A DNA stretch of 64,000 nucleotides, from positions 60,260-124,259 of the forward strand of contig QANU01058821.1 of the NCBI GenBank assembly GCA_003254905.1, given 5' to 3'. The position numbers were made by a program, and so were the translations under genes. This document shows positions 1 to 12,237 of the stretch, piece after piece. The notes beneath the pieces were generated by a model, which ran no database searches, was not told the origin of the DNA, and was given only the letters and a program-made list of their open reading frames with translations. The number at the start of each line of letters is the position of its first letter. Position 1 is the stretch's first letter. This DNA comes from Nissolia schottii. Lineage: Eukaryota > Streptophyta > Magnoliopsida > Fabales > Fabaceae.

Positions 1-13
1 GGGGGGGGGGGGG
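1..13. repeat. Poly-G tract at window edge
   Basis: Thirteen consecutive G residues open the window, followed by further G-rich bases to about 23. It could be a natural homopolymer or an edge or gap artefact of assembly. Nothing in the flank distinguishes these. Confidence 0.9.
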
Positions 14-23
14 TGGGCGGGGA

Positions 24-3000
24 GTAATTTCTACAAACCAATTACTTTAGATACTCAAAAAACTTCAACACAATAATTTATTGCTTTAAACTATATAGTT
101 AAAATAGGAAATTAGCATGACCCTTAGAACCGAGGTGTTAAGTAATAAGTAGAAAATATAAAGTAGCAATTTTATATTATGATTTTTTTATTAATAAAAT
201 AATAATTAATTATTGTAATATAATATCATACAATTATCGTGTTAAAAAACACATCGTCTTAAAAATTTATAAGTAAAATGGGTATAAAAATTTGCGTGTG
301 AAGAGCAACATTATTCAACCACAAATTAAACATTGGGATGAATATTAAAATATTGTTTGTAAATTTTTTAACAATTAATCAAAAGAAATTATAAATGTTA
401 TGCATCCCAATTGTTTTTTGAGTTAGGTACTAATAAAAGTGAGCTTTTACAGCACCAAAAAAACAAAAGCAAGATCTTATAGGTCAATCTAACATAAAAG
501 AGTCTAGGTTCTGCTATATAGAAATGCAATCACGCCATGTATGACACTCCCACAACAAATAAACATATAGCATGCTGGAGAGGTCCTTATAAATCTAATT
601 CTAATTAAATACAATATAAAACATAATATTAGGGAAGGAAAAAAAAACTACTGAAACAAGGTTGAGTGCTTTATGTACAGTCCATAGATATGCTTTTGAT
701 TTGGTTTTTCAACTTATCAATCAATGCTTTGTAATCATTCAATGAATGTCTCACATTCTCAAAATACAAACGCTTATTGAGAAATTGATTTTGTAAAAAG
801 TGGCATATTTGAGAAAATTTTTGTTTTGTTTTGACAAGTCTTGATATGATTGAGCTTAGGGGATAAAGATGTAGTCAAGAAGAAGAACAACAAGCATTTT
901 ATAAGGGGCCTCACCAAAAGAGATATAATAGAAGGGGAAAAAAGAGGGTAGATAAATAACAAAAGAAGGAAAAAGACCCCTCCATATATAAAGCTTTGTT
1001 GCACCAATCTTGTCATGGCATCACATTGACACAAGCCCGTAAAACAAGGATATCCTATTAAATATGCAGCTGAAATATTTTTACATATAGTCCTGATAAG
1101 GTAAATGTGAAGCTTGTTTCTACCAATGCAACATACTTGAAAAATATGACTAAATTTATGGGGGGGAAATGTTATTATGCTATTAACGAGATTTAACAAT
1201 ATTTTATTATACTATTTTTTCAGATGATAATAAATTTCCGTTGAATAAAAGCGTTTAACCCAAAAATGCGGGAAGCAAGTACACCAATTCGAAAATCCAC
1301 CGAGATCAAACAATCACAATTTGTAAGGACAAAACTTGGTTAAAACTCTTCCTTAAAAATTTAGTGGAAATAAAAAACCAATTATTTAGCAACATTTATT
1401 ATACTTTTAATAACATTATTATATTTTTAGTAACACTTTGTAAGATAGTGTAATTTAACAACGTTGCTAAAAATTAAATATGTAGTAGTGTACATAGATC
1501 AGAAGTATCTTTCTTTTTGGAAATGATTTTCAACTTGTGTAATGCTTTGATGTAGAAAGGAATGGGAGAAGAGAGAATTGGTCCTCTCAAATGAAATTCG
1601 TATCATGTGGAGTCAAGTGTGATATTTAATTATTAATATTTTTATTATTTGTGTTATGTGTAAATCTTACTTTCTTAGTTAATGATGAAATATCATACTT
1701 AACATCACATGGCAATATTTTTACCCAAAAGAATCAATTTGGGACACACTTTTTTTTCCTAATAATTGAGAGGTAAGAGTTGTAAACGATGGATATTATT
1801 GTGACCCTTTGGGTTGTATCCAAAAGAAGGGTTAGAATGTTCAAGAGTACAGGGAAGGTCAATTCAAATGACCAGAAGAAGGAGAAAAATAATTAGATGG
1901 GTTTGGTTGCTTGGATAAAAAATGTGATTATCTTACGTGTTTAGATACATGTCTTTTTAAATAACCAAACTTTCAAATTAAAGATCGTAGACAATAATTA
2001 ATGGTGCATTCCGTGTATAGATCTAAGTATCCCATAATACAAGATAAATACTAATCAACAGAATAACATTAAATTAAGATTGAAAATCTTAATAAATCAA
2101 TATCCAATCGGTTTGAGATTAATTTAAAACCAACAAACACTTAAATCTATTTCCTTATATACCATACTATGTGCATAGCTATATATTTCGTTTTCGATAT
2201 TATTTTGAAGTTCGTTTAAAAATGATTGGGCATTTATTTTTCAAATTTATATATTTTTTGGGCATGAACTGTGACCTTAAAAATTAAGTAACTTATCTAA
2301 TAAACAACTTAATTTGTGTACCCAAAAATGAACGAAGTGTTTTGGGAACAAGTTAAAGTGCAGGACTTTTAATTTTATAATTCTTATCAAGAATTTTTGG
2401 ATCCACTTATTTGAATCAAGCCAAAATATATAATTTCATATGGTATGCTTTTCGTGTTCACTTAACACTATTGTAATGTCACAACAAGATTTGAAGCGCG
2501 GAAATTGTCTACCCACCAGTCCCCTTCTGGCCGTCTCCCTTTCGTACCATTAATCTCTTAAATAAGGGTTTTAGTACTCTATTAGTTAAAGTCCACTCCT
2601 TCAATATTCCCTCTATATCCAAAAGCCTCCCCTGAATACAAGAATGGTGGCTTTAGAAGGGGAAACTTTGTTTTTCTTATTTTAATATCAAAGTCAACTG
2701 ATTCTGAAATTTAGGGGACTTCAACTCATCTAACTTGAGTCGGGCTGATCAACTATTAAAAAAGTAAATAAATAAAACAATGTTATCTGAAGCAGTTTAG
2801 CTGGTAAATCATGCAGGAATATTTCAATTATTCACTTTGAGAGGAAAGAAAGAAGATAAGAGTAAGAAATCATTACATGTTTATGGAGTATCAAGTAGAA
2901 TAGTGATTTGCTCATTTATAAAGTAATATTTTAGCTTCACACGTTACATGTGAATAAATCTTCTCATATTGGTTTACACTTGACTTTATAATGTATGATT

Positions 3001-3050
3001 TGTTATCATTAATTGAAAAAGTAGGATATACATGACATATGACATAAAAA
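24..3050. other. Intergenic AT-rich DNA, no gene recognised
   Basis: No reading frame here looks like a known protein. The 141-codon minus-strand frame at 774-1199 is low-complexity and hydrophobic with no family resemblance. A possible CACTA-type terminus lies at about 1385-1490: on the minus strand it begins CACTACTACAT and continues into TTTAGCAACG, a style of end common in plant CACTA elements. No partner terminus was found, so this is a weak call. Confidence 0.5.
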
Positions 3051-3780
3051 AAATGAAATAATGCTAGTTTTGGTCCTTAAATTGTAAGCCCTTAATCACT
3101 TTGATTCCTGAAATTTAAAATTTTAATTTTTTTGTCCTTAAAATTGTAAGTTATAGGTCAGGTTAGTTCTTCAATTTATTATCATTTATAATTTCATTGA
3201 TTTGTCACAACTTGATAATGAAAATACAGCGAGGACAACAATTGAGCTTACAAATGAGATTATGATACTACTTGGTACTAAACATGTGGTTGTGGCAGCA
3301 CTTGAGACTATACATCTTAGTTATTATTACAACTTCAATTAAAACAATAGAGGCTCTCACGACTTCATTTGCAATCCCCCAGATACTTCCACAATTGATT
3401 AGTTGTTGTCACAGTCTCATTTAATGTGAATATTTGACGGAAACATTAATGATAATAAACTGAAAGACTAACTTGACATAGGACTTATATAATTTTAAAA
3501 ATTAAAAAGTCAAATTTTAATTTCATGGACTAAAATGACTTGGACTTAACCATGTGTTGTGGCGTAATGAAACATCACTTGGTCCCTTAACAATGAGGTT
3601 GGGGTTCAACCCCAACCCATGGTAATGGAGACTCGCACATGGCCAGTAGTCTACCACTTTGTGTGATGCCATTTATTGCGAGAAGATTAGTCATTGATTC
3701 TGTTGGTGGATCTCCAAATCAAGACTAAAAAAAGAAATGACTCCAACTTAAAATTTCAAGGACCAAACAAGTATTTCCCC
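3051..3780. mobile_element. Mutator-like non-autonomous element with long inverted ends
   Basis: The left end (about 3051-3200, with 'tttggtccttaaattgtaag' and 'gtcaggttagttcttcaatt') is imperfectly complementary to the right end (about 3440-3540 continued at 3741-3780). Terminal inverted repeats of more than 100 bp with 'tagtcc/ggtcct' phrases are typical of plant Mutator-like non-autonomous elements. The right repeat is split by a 194-bp SINE-like insertion. No transposase is present. A clear 9-11 bp target duplication was not found, so the outer limits are approximate. Confidence 0.55.
3541..3734 (+). mobile_element. tRNA-derived SINE-like insertion
   Basis: A 194-bp segment interrupts the right inverted repeat of the surrounding Mutator-like element. 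It is flanked by the direct repeat AAATGACT (3533-3540 and 3735-3742). A box A-like TGGCGTAATGA lies at 3560-3570 and a box B-like GGGTTCAACCC at 3602-3612, spaced as in tRNA-type RNA polymerase III promoters. The 3' end is A-rich (AAGACTAAAAAAAG). These are the hallmarks of a SINE. I cannot assign it to a named family. Confidence 0.6.
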
Positions 3781-3915
3781 TAAACAAACCAATAGTAGAA
3801 GATTACACATGACAATATCATGTGAAAAATCAAATGAGAGAATTCATTACCCCACTTACACATTTATCTAAAATATCATTCCACAAGTGGCTGAAACACA
3901 ATCCTAACTACATGA

Positions 3916-4053
3916 TACTCCTTCTTTTCCCCAATATTAGTCTCTTTTGCTTTTTTTTTTCAATGCATTTGGACACAATTATGTGTAGATGTATTGAATT
4001 ATCAATAAATCTAAAATAGCAAAACGGACTAATATTGGAGAACAGAGGGAATA
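3916..4053. mobile_element. Stowaway-like MITE
   Basis: Ends are inverted repeats: the left reads TACTCCTTCTTTTCCCCAAT and the reverse complement of the right reads TATTCCCTCTGTTCTCCAAT, both continuing into ATTAGTC. The outer TA dinucleotides fit the TA target duplication of Tc1/mariner-derived Stowaway MITEs, and the 'CTCCCTCYGTYC' style is typical of that group. It contains no gene. Confidence 0.7.
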
Positions 4054-4067
4054 CTTAATAGGATCAA

Positions 4068-4215
4068 AATCCTCTACTTTTCAAAATGAAAAGTACAGGG
4101 TAATGTTCTCAATCTCACCATTCATTTGAGATGGTGAGATGAGATGGAATGAATATGATGTATAATGAATGGTGAGATTGGGAATATTATCCTCTCAAAA
4201 GGAGATCATGGAAGG
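4068..4215. mobile_element. Short inverted-repeat MITE
   Basis: The phrase AATCTCACCATTCA (from about 4111) recurs as its reverse complement TGAATGGTGAGATT (from about 4165), and similarity extends outward ('gggtaatgttct' against 'ggaatattatcc'). The segment folds almost entirely on itself. The target duplication is unclear, so family and exact ends are open. Confidence 0.55.
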
Positions 4216-6099
4216 AATGGAAGACCAATCAAACTGAGTTAACCAGCATACTCCAAAATGGAATCAATTTCAGTGGTTGGTAATGAGATAAGTCCCAAAA
4301 ATGGTTCACTTATTGAGGTAAAGGTTTCAAGATCTGCTCATTGGGAATCATTAGCAATGTTGGAGGTTGGAGGTTGGAGGGAATCTTAACAATGTTGTGA
4401 TCAAATCCAAATCTAGTGGATAGATATTTGTATCAGTGCTTCATCTTTGTACTAAAAAAGTTAAGGCCCAAATTGAGTAATGATCCAAGACAATATATAA
4501 TTAATCAGAAGCAGACATTAAATGGGCCCGTAAGTTTTTGAACCGTAAGAGCAAAGGGATTCCATTGCTTACAAAATCATCATTGTTGACTGGACCTACT
4601 TCATTCAAGTGGATCCGTACTATCTTGCATTTGAATGAGGCCTACATTTATTACCAAACTCTTATGGATTGAACGACCCATACAACAAAGTGGTCCAAGC
4701 TTTGGTGTGATTAAAGTGCAGTGGGGGTAACTAGGTCAATTTCTTTCAGGATAGTACACCAAAAATGAAAATTCTTTCAGAATAAATTAATCTAATGATG
4801 AACATACTCACAGGCTCACAGTAAAGGATGGGGCACGTATGACATAGTGATTGGAAGATTTTTTTTACTAGATATAAACAATTAATAAAAGTAATTACAT
4901 GTTAGGTTTACTTTTTTTATATATATAAGTGAATAGAAGAGCAGAAAACTATGTGCATAGCTTCGAAGGAAGAGTAAGGCCCAGATTGAACAAAATTCAC
5001 CGTCATTTATTTTGGGCTTATGTACTAGTCCACTAGAAGTTTCAGCAATAGAAAAAAAAAAGAAAGGAGATCAGCCATACGTGAATAGAAGTAGAAGTTG
5101 CAAAATTAAATTTATTGTTTTTGAGATTAACTAAAGAGATTAATTTTGATCCACAATCAGAATAAATATCTGAGTTTAATTGCTATGCTAAAGTTTTTTA
5201 CACTTGCCTAATCAACGTAAATGCATGTATTGTAGGTTTTGATGATGCTAAAATAATATTAATGAGATGCAAAATAATAAAATGGCAATTATGCATTAAG
5301 ATAGAGCAAAATGGCAAGTATGCATTGAGGCATAGCAAACTTGAAGCAATGACAAAAAATACTTCAAAGGCGAACCACAAGGTTTTTGTTCTTTAATATT
5401 TAAAGAACAAAGTTCAAACGCTCAATTGGTATTATTTACTAAAAACTTAGGTTTTTTGCTAAAGTTTTCTTTTGATAACTTTAATTAGTCAACACTTTGA
5501 TACAACTCATTTTAAAGCTTTTTGAAAAACCTTGTTTTTTGAAAGATATTATGCTAAACAAGTTTTTCATAAAGCACATAACTCAAATGCTAAGTTATAA
5601 AGGTTTTACATAAAGAGAATATTGCTAAAAATTGGTTATAAATGTTTTTATAGGTCATGTAATAGATTATTGTTCTTAAAGTAATCAATTACGTGTTTCT
5701 GAAGGTCACGTGCTCAATTACAAGTTGGCATAATTGATTACACATGAACCCATAAAGCATTTAATCGACTACCAAAACTTTTAATCAATTACCACTGGAC
5801 GTTATAGTCAAAACAAAGTATCTTTTCATTAAGGGGCGTGTCTCTTTAAAAGTCAAACGACCTGCATGATTTCAAGGCTTATAAATACCATTTTTGATGC
5901 AACATTTCAAGCATGGAAAATCAAGTATAAATTACATTTAATCATCTTTTTTTTCCATGGGTTTTTTTTTCAAAGTTTTGGGTCAAAATGAATTATCATT
6001 TGAAAAACTTCATAGATCTTTAACTTATATAATCTTCTCTATCTGAGAGTGATTTTATTCTTCCTCTTGTATTTCTGAATCATTGTAAGAGGGTGAGAC
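4216..6099. other. Intergenic, no gene recognised
   Basis: AT-rich sequence with scattered short frames only; the 60-codon minus-strand frame at 5198-5380 shows no recognisable domain. No RNA gene or clear repeat was seen. Confidence 0.5.
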
Positions 6100-7942
6100 T
6101 GTTAGGAAATTATATTTCCTTGCTCTATTGTGTGGGCCATATATAAATATGTATATAATCATATTAGCTATTATTTTTATGACTTATAATATGTTGGTTT
6201 CACTAAGGTTTAACAATAAATAAATAAGTCATACTACTTATTTGGTTTGGACCCTAAATGGGTACACGTCATTTCACCTAATTTTTTTTTGTCTTTTAGG
6301 GTTTTATGGGAACCACTTGCAAACTATAAATAGGTGAGGCAGGTTTTGGTCCCCAATACACCAAAATCAATTTACAGTCTCATTCCCCTTCAAAAGAGCT
6401 ATGCTCAAGCCCTAACAAGCATTCATAGATTTTGGTTGAGGAAGACCAAAAACCTTATATTCAAACATCAATCATTTTTATAGATTTAAGTATGCTTTCC
6501 CACATCTGATATTTATTTTTCTTAAAGATTTAACATAAATGTTCTTAGGGTCATAGAATTAAGGTTTTCTATCAAATGACATCATAGTCATCTATGATTG
6601 AATCTTTAAGAATTTTTTTTTATTCGTTGATATTTGGATTTCATTCCGGAAATACTATGGATTCAACATGTATATCATCTTAGTCTCGATTTCTCAGATA
6701 TGTTGGTGTATATTCAGTATGAATATCAATTCAGATTCTTTGATCTTTGCTTCATGTGTCATGATTTGCCTTTGAGTCAATTTTATATTTTGGGTTTTTA
6801 ACCTATGGATTCAATTTAGGGCTTCGATTTGTCTTCATTGCACATATATAATGCCATACATGTAATGCTATATGAATCTATGATATTAGGGCTTTGATTG
6901 AATTCAGATTATTATAACTGTTTTTTAATCAAAGCTTATGGATTCAGTGACCCTGCCTCCATTACCAAACTCAATAAGGAATTATGTTTCCCTTTTTTTT
7001 TTTGGTTGCGATTCCTTATTTTGGATTATGGTAACCCATCCTTATTCACATGGATAATGAGTCTGATATGAATTTGCTTTTGATTAAAGATTCAATATTG
7101 TTGATTGTTAATTTGGAAATTCATTAATACCCTAACTTTTGGCACATTTAATTCATGGTTTATTATATGAATATATTATGCCGTGAAAGAGCTAAAGAAA
7201 GCATTTTTTTTTCTTTATATTATTTACATGTGTCATAATTTGTATGGCTTTTGATAAGTAACACGAATACCTTGTTGAATTAATTTTGTCGAATTTCAAT
7301 TTTATGGATTCAACCTTTGTTCATATATGCACCAAATTCAAGTTTACTATTCAGATTTCATATATACACCGCTCTCATGTTTTAAAGTTTTGGGAATTTA
7401 ACGTTAAATCATGAGTGTACTTATATGTGTATATCTCGATTGTTACTTGTTGCTGTGTATATGTATATGTGATCCGGTGTGTTGAAGTTGTGACATATAT
7501 TAGCATGAGATTATTGTATATAAATATGGATCAATTGATTTACAATGCTTAATATGTAAGATATTTGAATAATTGAACTCAAGGTTAATTGATGTTTATT
7601 ATTTATGCGAATAATAAACGGGCCAAAGGAAGTTTGGCCAATAAACATTAAACCTTAAGTTTATTTCTTATTTAATTATGCGAGCACTAATTGGCCCAAT
7701 GGAAGATCATTGTTTGGTCAATTGATAGAAAATATATGTGGTAAAAATATGTTGCAAATTCTTAAGTTTTCATGTGAATATTTAGTCGGTCCAAAGAAAG
7801 GCTTAGTATTTGACAGGATTTTTTGACGATATTTGATTGTTGCAATGAGAGTACCACTTACAATTAATTTTTCTATCCTAAGATTGAAAATTAACGTGTT
7901 CTAGGTATCTCAATATGGAATTTCCCATTATTCCTACTAACA
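6100..7942 (+). repeat. Putative 5' LTR and leader of the copia element
   Basis: The segment opens with TGTTAGGAAATTATATTTCC and contains a promoter-like ACTATAAATAGG near 6,325-6,336. A candidate end, CTAACA, at 7937-7942 would pair with the TGTTAG start. Against this end, no tRNA-Met primer-binding site follows it. The bases just before the gag frame (polypyrimidine then ATTCAG at about 7,970) look like a splice acceptor, so part of this span may be an untranslated leader. Without a 3' LTR the true length cannot be fixed. Confidence 0.45.
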
Positions 7943-7946
7943 ATAA

Positions 7947-8757
7947 TTGTTTGTTTTTGTTTTGGATTCAGTTGCTATAGCTTCAACTACCAATGTTTTT
8001 GCTCAAGTTAGCAGCATCCCTATGCTGAATGGTACAAACTTTAGGGTTTGGAAGGATACGGTGGAAATTGTCCTCAGTTGTAGGGATTTGGACATTGCTC
8101 TTCAAGAGGACAAACCCACTTCCACTGTGGAAAATGCAAATGAGGTTAAAATAGAGAAGTGGGAGAGATCCAACTGAATGAGTATTATGATCATGAAACG
8201 CTCCATTATTGAGGATAAAATTGTCAAAAAGTCCCTAAAGGATGCTGAATAGTTCTTTGCCAAGAATGAAAAGGTGAAGGCAAGTGACCTTTTGACAAAA
8301 CTTGTCTCCATGAGGTATAAAGGTAAAGGGAACATAAGGGAGTACATGGAAATGTCTCACCTTGCATCAAAACTGAAAGCACTAAAGTTAGAGTTTTCTG
8401 AGGACTTACTTGTGCATTTCATTTTGATATCCCTTCCTGCATACTTTGGAAAATCCAAACTGATTTATAACACTCCAAAGGACACTTGGACCTTAAATGA
8501 GATTATATCTCACTATGTGCAAGAGGAAGAGAGGCTGCAACGAAATAAGACCAAAGGTGCTCACATGGCTTCATCATCTCAGTATAAGAGAAAGCATGAT
8601 GCTACTGAGCTTGCACCTTCTCAGTAGAAAAATAACAAGACAAAGGATGAGGTCTCCAACTGTTTCTTCTGCAAGAAGTCGAGACACATGAAGAAAGATT
8701 GTGCCAAATATGCCTCTTGGTGTGCAAAAAAGGGTATGATCTTTGTTTGTTCTTAAG
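7947..8757 (+). pseudogene. Copia gag remnant with zinc knuckle
   Basis: Encodes the nucleocapsid part of the copia polyprotein. The N-terminal part has the motif LNGTNFRVWKDTVE, typical of the UBN2-type gag domain. Near 8,660-8,710 the translation CFFCKKSRHMKKDC gives a CX2CX4HX4C zinc knuckle. The frame is the same as the downstream protease and integrase, but in-frame stops occur at about 8,175, 8,250, 8,625 and 8,754. It cannot make a full Gag. The neighbouring pol frame follows without shift. Confidence 0.8.
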
Positions 8758-8777
8758 GTAGTTTAAATTTTACACCT

Positions 8778-10175
8778 ATGGATAGTTGGTGGGTAGACTT
8801 TGCTGCTACTACTCACATAAGTATTACTATGCAGGATTGCCTGTGGAGCTGGCCACCAAGTGATCTTAAAAGATTCATCTATTTGGCAAATGAAAATAAA
8901 GTTGTGGTGGAAGTTGTAGGAACATTTAGATTATATTCTACAATTATATTATATTTGGATTTATTTGAGACATTTTATGTGTCATCATTTAGACGAAATT
9001 TAATTTATGTTTCTCATTTGGAAAAATCTGGCTATCATTGTTCTTTCGGAAATAATAATGTCAGTCTATTGCAAAATTCAAATATTGTTGGTTCTAGTCG
9101 TTTGATTGATAATCTATATAAGCTTGATCTAAAATCCTACAATGAGATACTACAAACGGTTTCAATAGGTACAAAACAAAAATTAAATGAGAATTATGCC
9201 TCATTATGGCACAAGTATTTAGGCCATATCTCTAAACAGAGAATTCAAAGCCTTTTTGGTGATGAAATTCTTGAGCCTTTACACTTAACAGAATTTCAAG
9301 TTTGTATCGAGTGCATCAAGGGGAAAAGAACAAATGAAAGAAAATTGGGTGTAGAGAGAGCTAAAAATGTCTTAGAACTGATACATACTGATATATGTGG
9401 TCCATTTCCTACTGCTTCATGGAATGGGCAACAATATTTTATTACATTCATAGATGAATACTCTCGTTATGTGCACTTATGTTTGATTCATGAGAAGTCT
9501 CAATCTTTGGACGCTTTTAAGTCTTTCAAAGCTGAAGTTGAACTCCAACTTGGAAAGAAAATTAAAGTTGTCAAATCTAATCGTGGTGGTGAATACTACG
9601 GAAGATATGATGGATCAGGAGAACAACGTCTAGGACCTTTTGTGTTTTTCCTACATAAGTGCGAAATTGTTCCACAATACACCATGTCGGGCAAACTTAG
9701 CATGAATGGTGTTGTAGAATGAAGGAACCTAACTCTTAAGGATATAATGAGAAGTATGATTAGTCATTCTTCCTTTCCCGATTCACTCTGGAGAGAAGCT
9801 TTAAAGACCACAATGTACATCCTTAATAGGGTACCAAGTAAAGCAGATGACAAAACCCCTTAGGAACCTTGGTCTAGAAAAAAGCCTAGCATAAAACATT
9901 TACATATTTGGGGATGTCCAGTTGAGGCATAACCTTATAGGCCGCATGAAAGGAAATTGGATTCAAGGACAGTTAACTGCTATTTTGTTGGTTACGTTGA
10001 ACACTCACGAGGATACAAGTTTTACGATCCTACATCAAGATCAATTTTTGAAACGGGAAATGTGAGATTTCTTGAGGATGTTGGGTTTGGAGGGGAAGGA
10101 AACATTAAGAACATTGTCTTCGATGAGGAATCTGCTACTAACAATGATCAGGTCTTTATACCTATTGTTGTTTAG
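8778..10175 (+). pseudogene. Copia protease, GAG-pre-integrase and integrase remnant
   Basis: The first open stretch (8778-9722) starts with a protease-like segment (SWWVDFAATTHIS; the usual active-site D-S-G triad is degraded here to D-F-A). It continues through a GAG-pre-integrase motif (LWHKYLGHISKQRIQ) and the integrase core (HTDICGPF, then DEYSRYVHLCL). A TGA at 9720-9722 replaces what is usually an Arg codon in this family. The same frame continues past it to 10,175, with further stops near 9,860 and 9,930. The 9957-10175 portion has the post-integrase motif CYFVGYVEHSRGYKFYDP. It is clearly non-functional. Confidence 0.85.
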
Positions 10176-10263
10176 GACACAGTTATAGAACGAGACAACA
10201 ATGAGAATCCTCCTCAAATACAACCTATAGAACAAGATCAACAACCTCCAAACTCAATTCCGA

Positions 10264-11418
10264 ATGTCCAATAGAGAAAGGAGAAGGGCAATTCCGGATG
10301 AATATGTTGTTTATCTCCAAGAATATGAGTATGGCATTGGTTTGACAAAAGATGACCCAGTCAACCTTCATCAAGCCATGCAAAGTTCTAATTCTCAAAA
10401 GTGGATAGATGCCATGAAGGATGAGATTAAGTATATGAGAGACACTGACGTTTGTGATCTTGTAAAATTACCTGAAGGTGTGAAACTTATTGGTTGTAAA
10501 TGGATATTTAAAACCAAAATGGATTATATAGGTAATGTCGAGAGAAATAAAGCTTGTCTATTCGCTAAAGGCTTTATTCAGAAGGAAAGGCATAGATTGT
10601 AAAGAGACTTTTTCTCCTGTATCTTCAAAAGACTCTTTTAGAACCATAATGACACTAGTGGCTCATTTTGATTTGGAGCTACATCAGATAGATGTCAAGA
10701 CGACGTTTCTCAATGGAGACATTGATGAGAAAATTTATATGGCGCAACCAGAAAACTTTGTATCAAATGATCCAAAGTCTGTGGTCTGTAAATTAAAGAA
10801 ATCCATCTATGGTTTCAAACAAGCTCTCGTCAATAGTACCACAAGTTTTATCAAGTCATTACCTTGTACGATGTTGAGGTAAATATTACTGATGATTGTG
10901 TATACTTTAAGTTCAGTGGGAGTAAATATATATTTCTAGTATTATATGTCGATGATATACTTCTCGCAAGCAACAATATAGGCTTGTTGCATGAAACTAA
11001 GAAATTTCTATCGAACAAATTTGAAATAAAAGATCTTGGTGATGCCTTTTTGGCATTAGGAATCTAGATATTAAGATATCGCTCTCGATATGGCATGGAA
11101 AGTAGTAGGTTAGCAGACATACCCATGGCTAAAGGAGAAAAGTTCAGTATCAACTAGTGCCCCAAAAATGATCTAGAAAAGACAGTGATGTATGATATAC
11201 CTTATGCATCAGCAGTAAGGAGCGTAATGTATGCTCAAATTTGTACTCATCCTGATATGACATTTATAGTGGGAGTTCTGGACGTAGACTTGAGCAATCC
11301 ATGAATGGATCATTGGATAAAAGGTAAGAGTGTATTACGTTATTTGAAGAGAACAAAAGACTACATGCTCACTTATCAGAGATTAGAAAATATAGAGATC
11401 ATTGGGTTCTCTGAATTA
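10264..11418 (+). pseudogene. Copia reverse transcriptase / RNase H remnant
   Basis: Three overlapping open pieces in different frames cover RT: the first has WIDAMKDEI and GCKWIFKTK, the second ETFSPVSSKDSFRT, HQIDVKTTFLNGD and KKSIYGFKQA, the third the catalytic LYVDDILLASN. Frameshifts lie near 10,600 and 10,850. After a stop at about 11,067, RNase H-side motifs (SAVRSVMYAQICTHPDM, VLRYLKRTKDYMLTY) can still be read until about 11,418, where similarity ends. The RNase H catalytic region and the 3' LTR are missing. Confidence 0.85.
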
Positions 11419-12056
11419 GGGAAGAGGAATTAAAGTGAAAAAAATACAAATAAAATCTTAAGGAATAAAGCATGTAAATCCTCTTCCCAAAGCTTAAGGT
11501 CATTCTAAGGCATGAAAGTTCATATAAAAGGTGGGCATGAAAGTTGCAATTTGTCAAAAGGTAGTGAATCTTGGGAACTAAGGTTCTTCAAATTGAAGGT
11601 AAGAAAATCCTAAATGACAATTTCAACATTACTTTACCTTATGCCCTACAATACAAGCCAAGGAAAAGACCTCTTGATCTTAGTTTAATTGTAGCTCACA
11701 TGGAAATAGACTAGGTGAATTGTGAACTCTTAATTAGCTTTGTCTCATTTTAAGCATTGAATTTGTATTTGATGTGATTTAATCTTGTGTTGCTACCTAT
11801 CACACAAACACACATGTGATTCCTTCCTATGATACTTTGTCTTGCACAATGAGGGAGTCATGAATTTGGGTTGGATTGTAGGAACTATTCAAGTAGCTTT
11901 GAGAGCAAACTATGGTGACCAATTTCCATACAACCATTTAGTTAATGCATTGGTTTAGTTAGATAGTATCGTGACTTTAGTTTCTTTTCTTTTATTTTCT
12001 TAGGGACAAGCAAAGATCTCAAGTGGAATCTTTGCTTTGTTTTTGTTCAGGAAATT
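11419..12056 (+). mobile_element. 3' internal region of a Ty3/gypsy (Tat-like) element
   Basis: No long reading frame is left, but the phrase 'tagggacaagcaaag' near 12,001-12,015 resembles the segment just upstream of the 3' LTR in many plant Tat-type gypsy elements. It directly precedes LTR-like sequence. Assignment rests on remembered resemblance, not on a domain, so the lineage is tentative. Confidence 0.4.
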
Positions 12057-12237
12057 TGGTCTATCTAGTGTAATTTAGGTTGTTCTTAGAGTATTTTAGT
12101 CCATTTTGATCTTGGTATTAGCCCATGGTCTTTGGTACATAAACATGCATGATTTTGAATGGTTTGAAATGTTTTTGAATGAGTTTTAGGTGAAAATATC
12201 AAGGATTCAAGTGTTACACAAATTGAAAATTTGGGGG

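Larger units (their letters stand above)
6100..11418 (+). mobile_element. Decayed Ty1/copia retrotransposon, 3' truncated
   Basis: Gag, protease, integrase, reverse transcriptase and RNase H remains occur in copia order (integrase before RT) on the plus strand between about 7,947 and 11,418. A 5' LTR-like segment precedes them. Similarity to RNase H stops near 11,418, where gypsy-type sequence begins, and no matching 3' LTR was found. The element is therefore truncated or overwritten at its 3' end. Several in-frame stops and at least two frameshifts show it is dead. Confidence 0.85.

Noticed and set aside
774-1199. 141-codon minus-strand frame
   Set aside because: Hydrophobic and low-complexity, in AT-rich DNA, with no domain, no neighbouring gene structure and no recognisable family.
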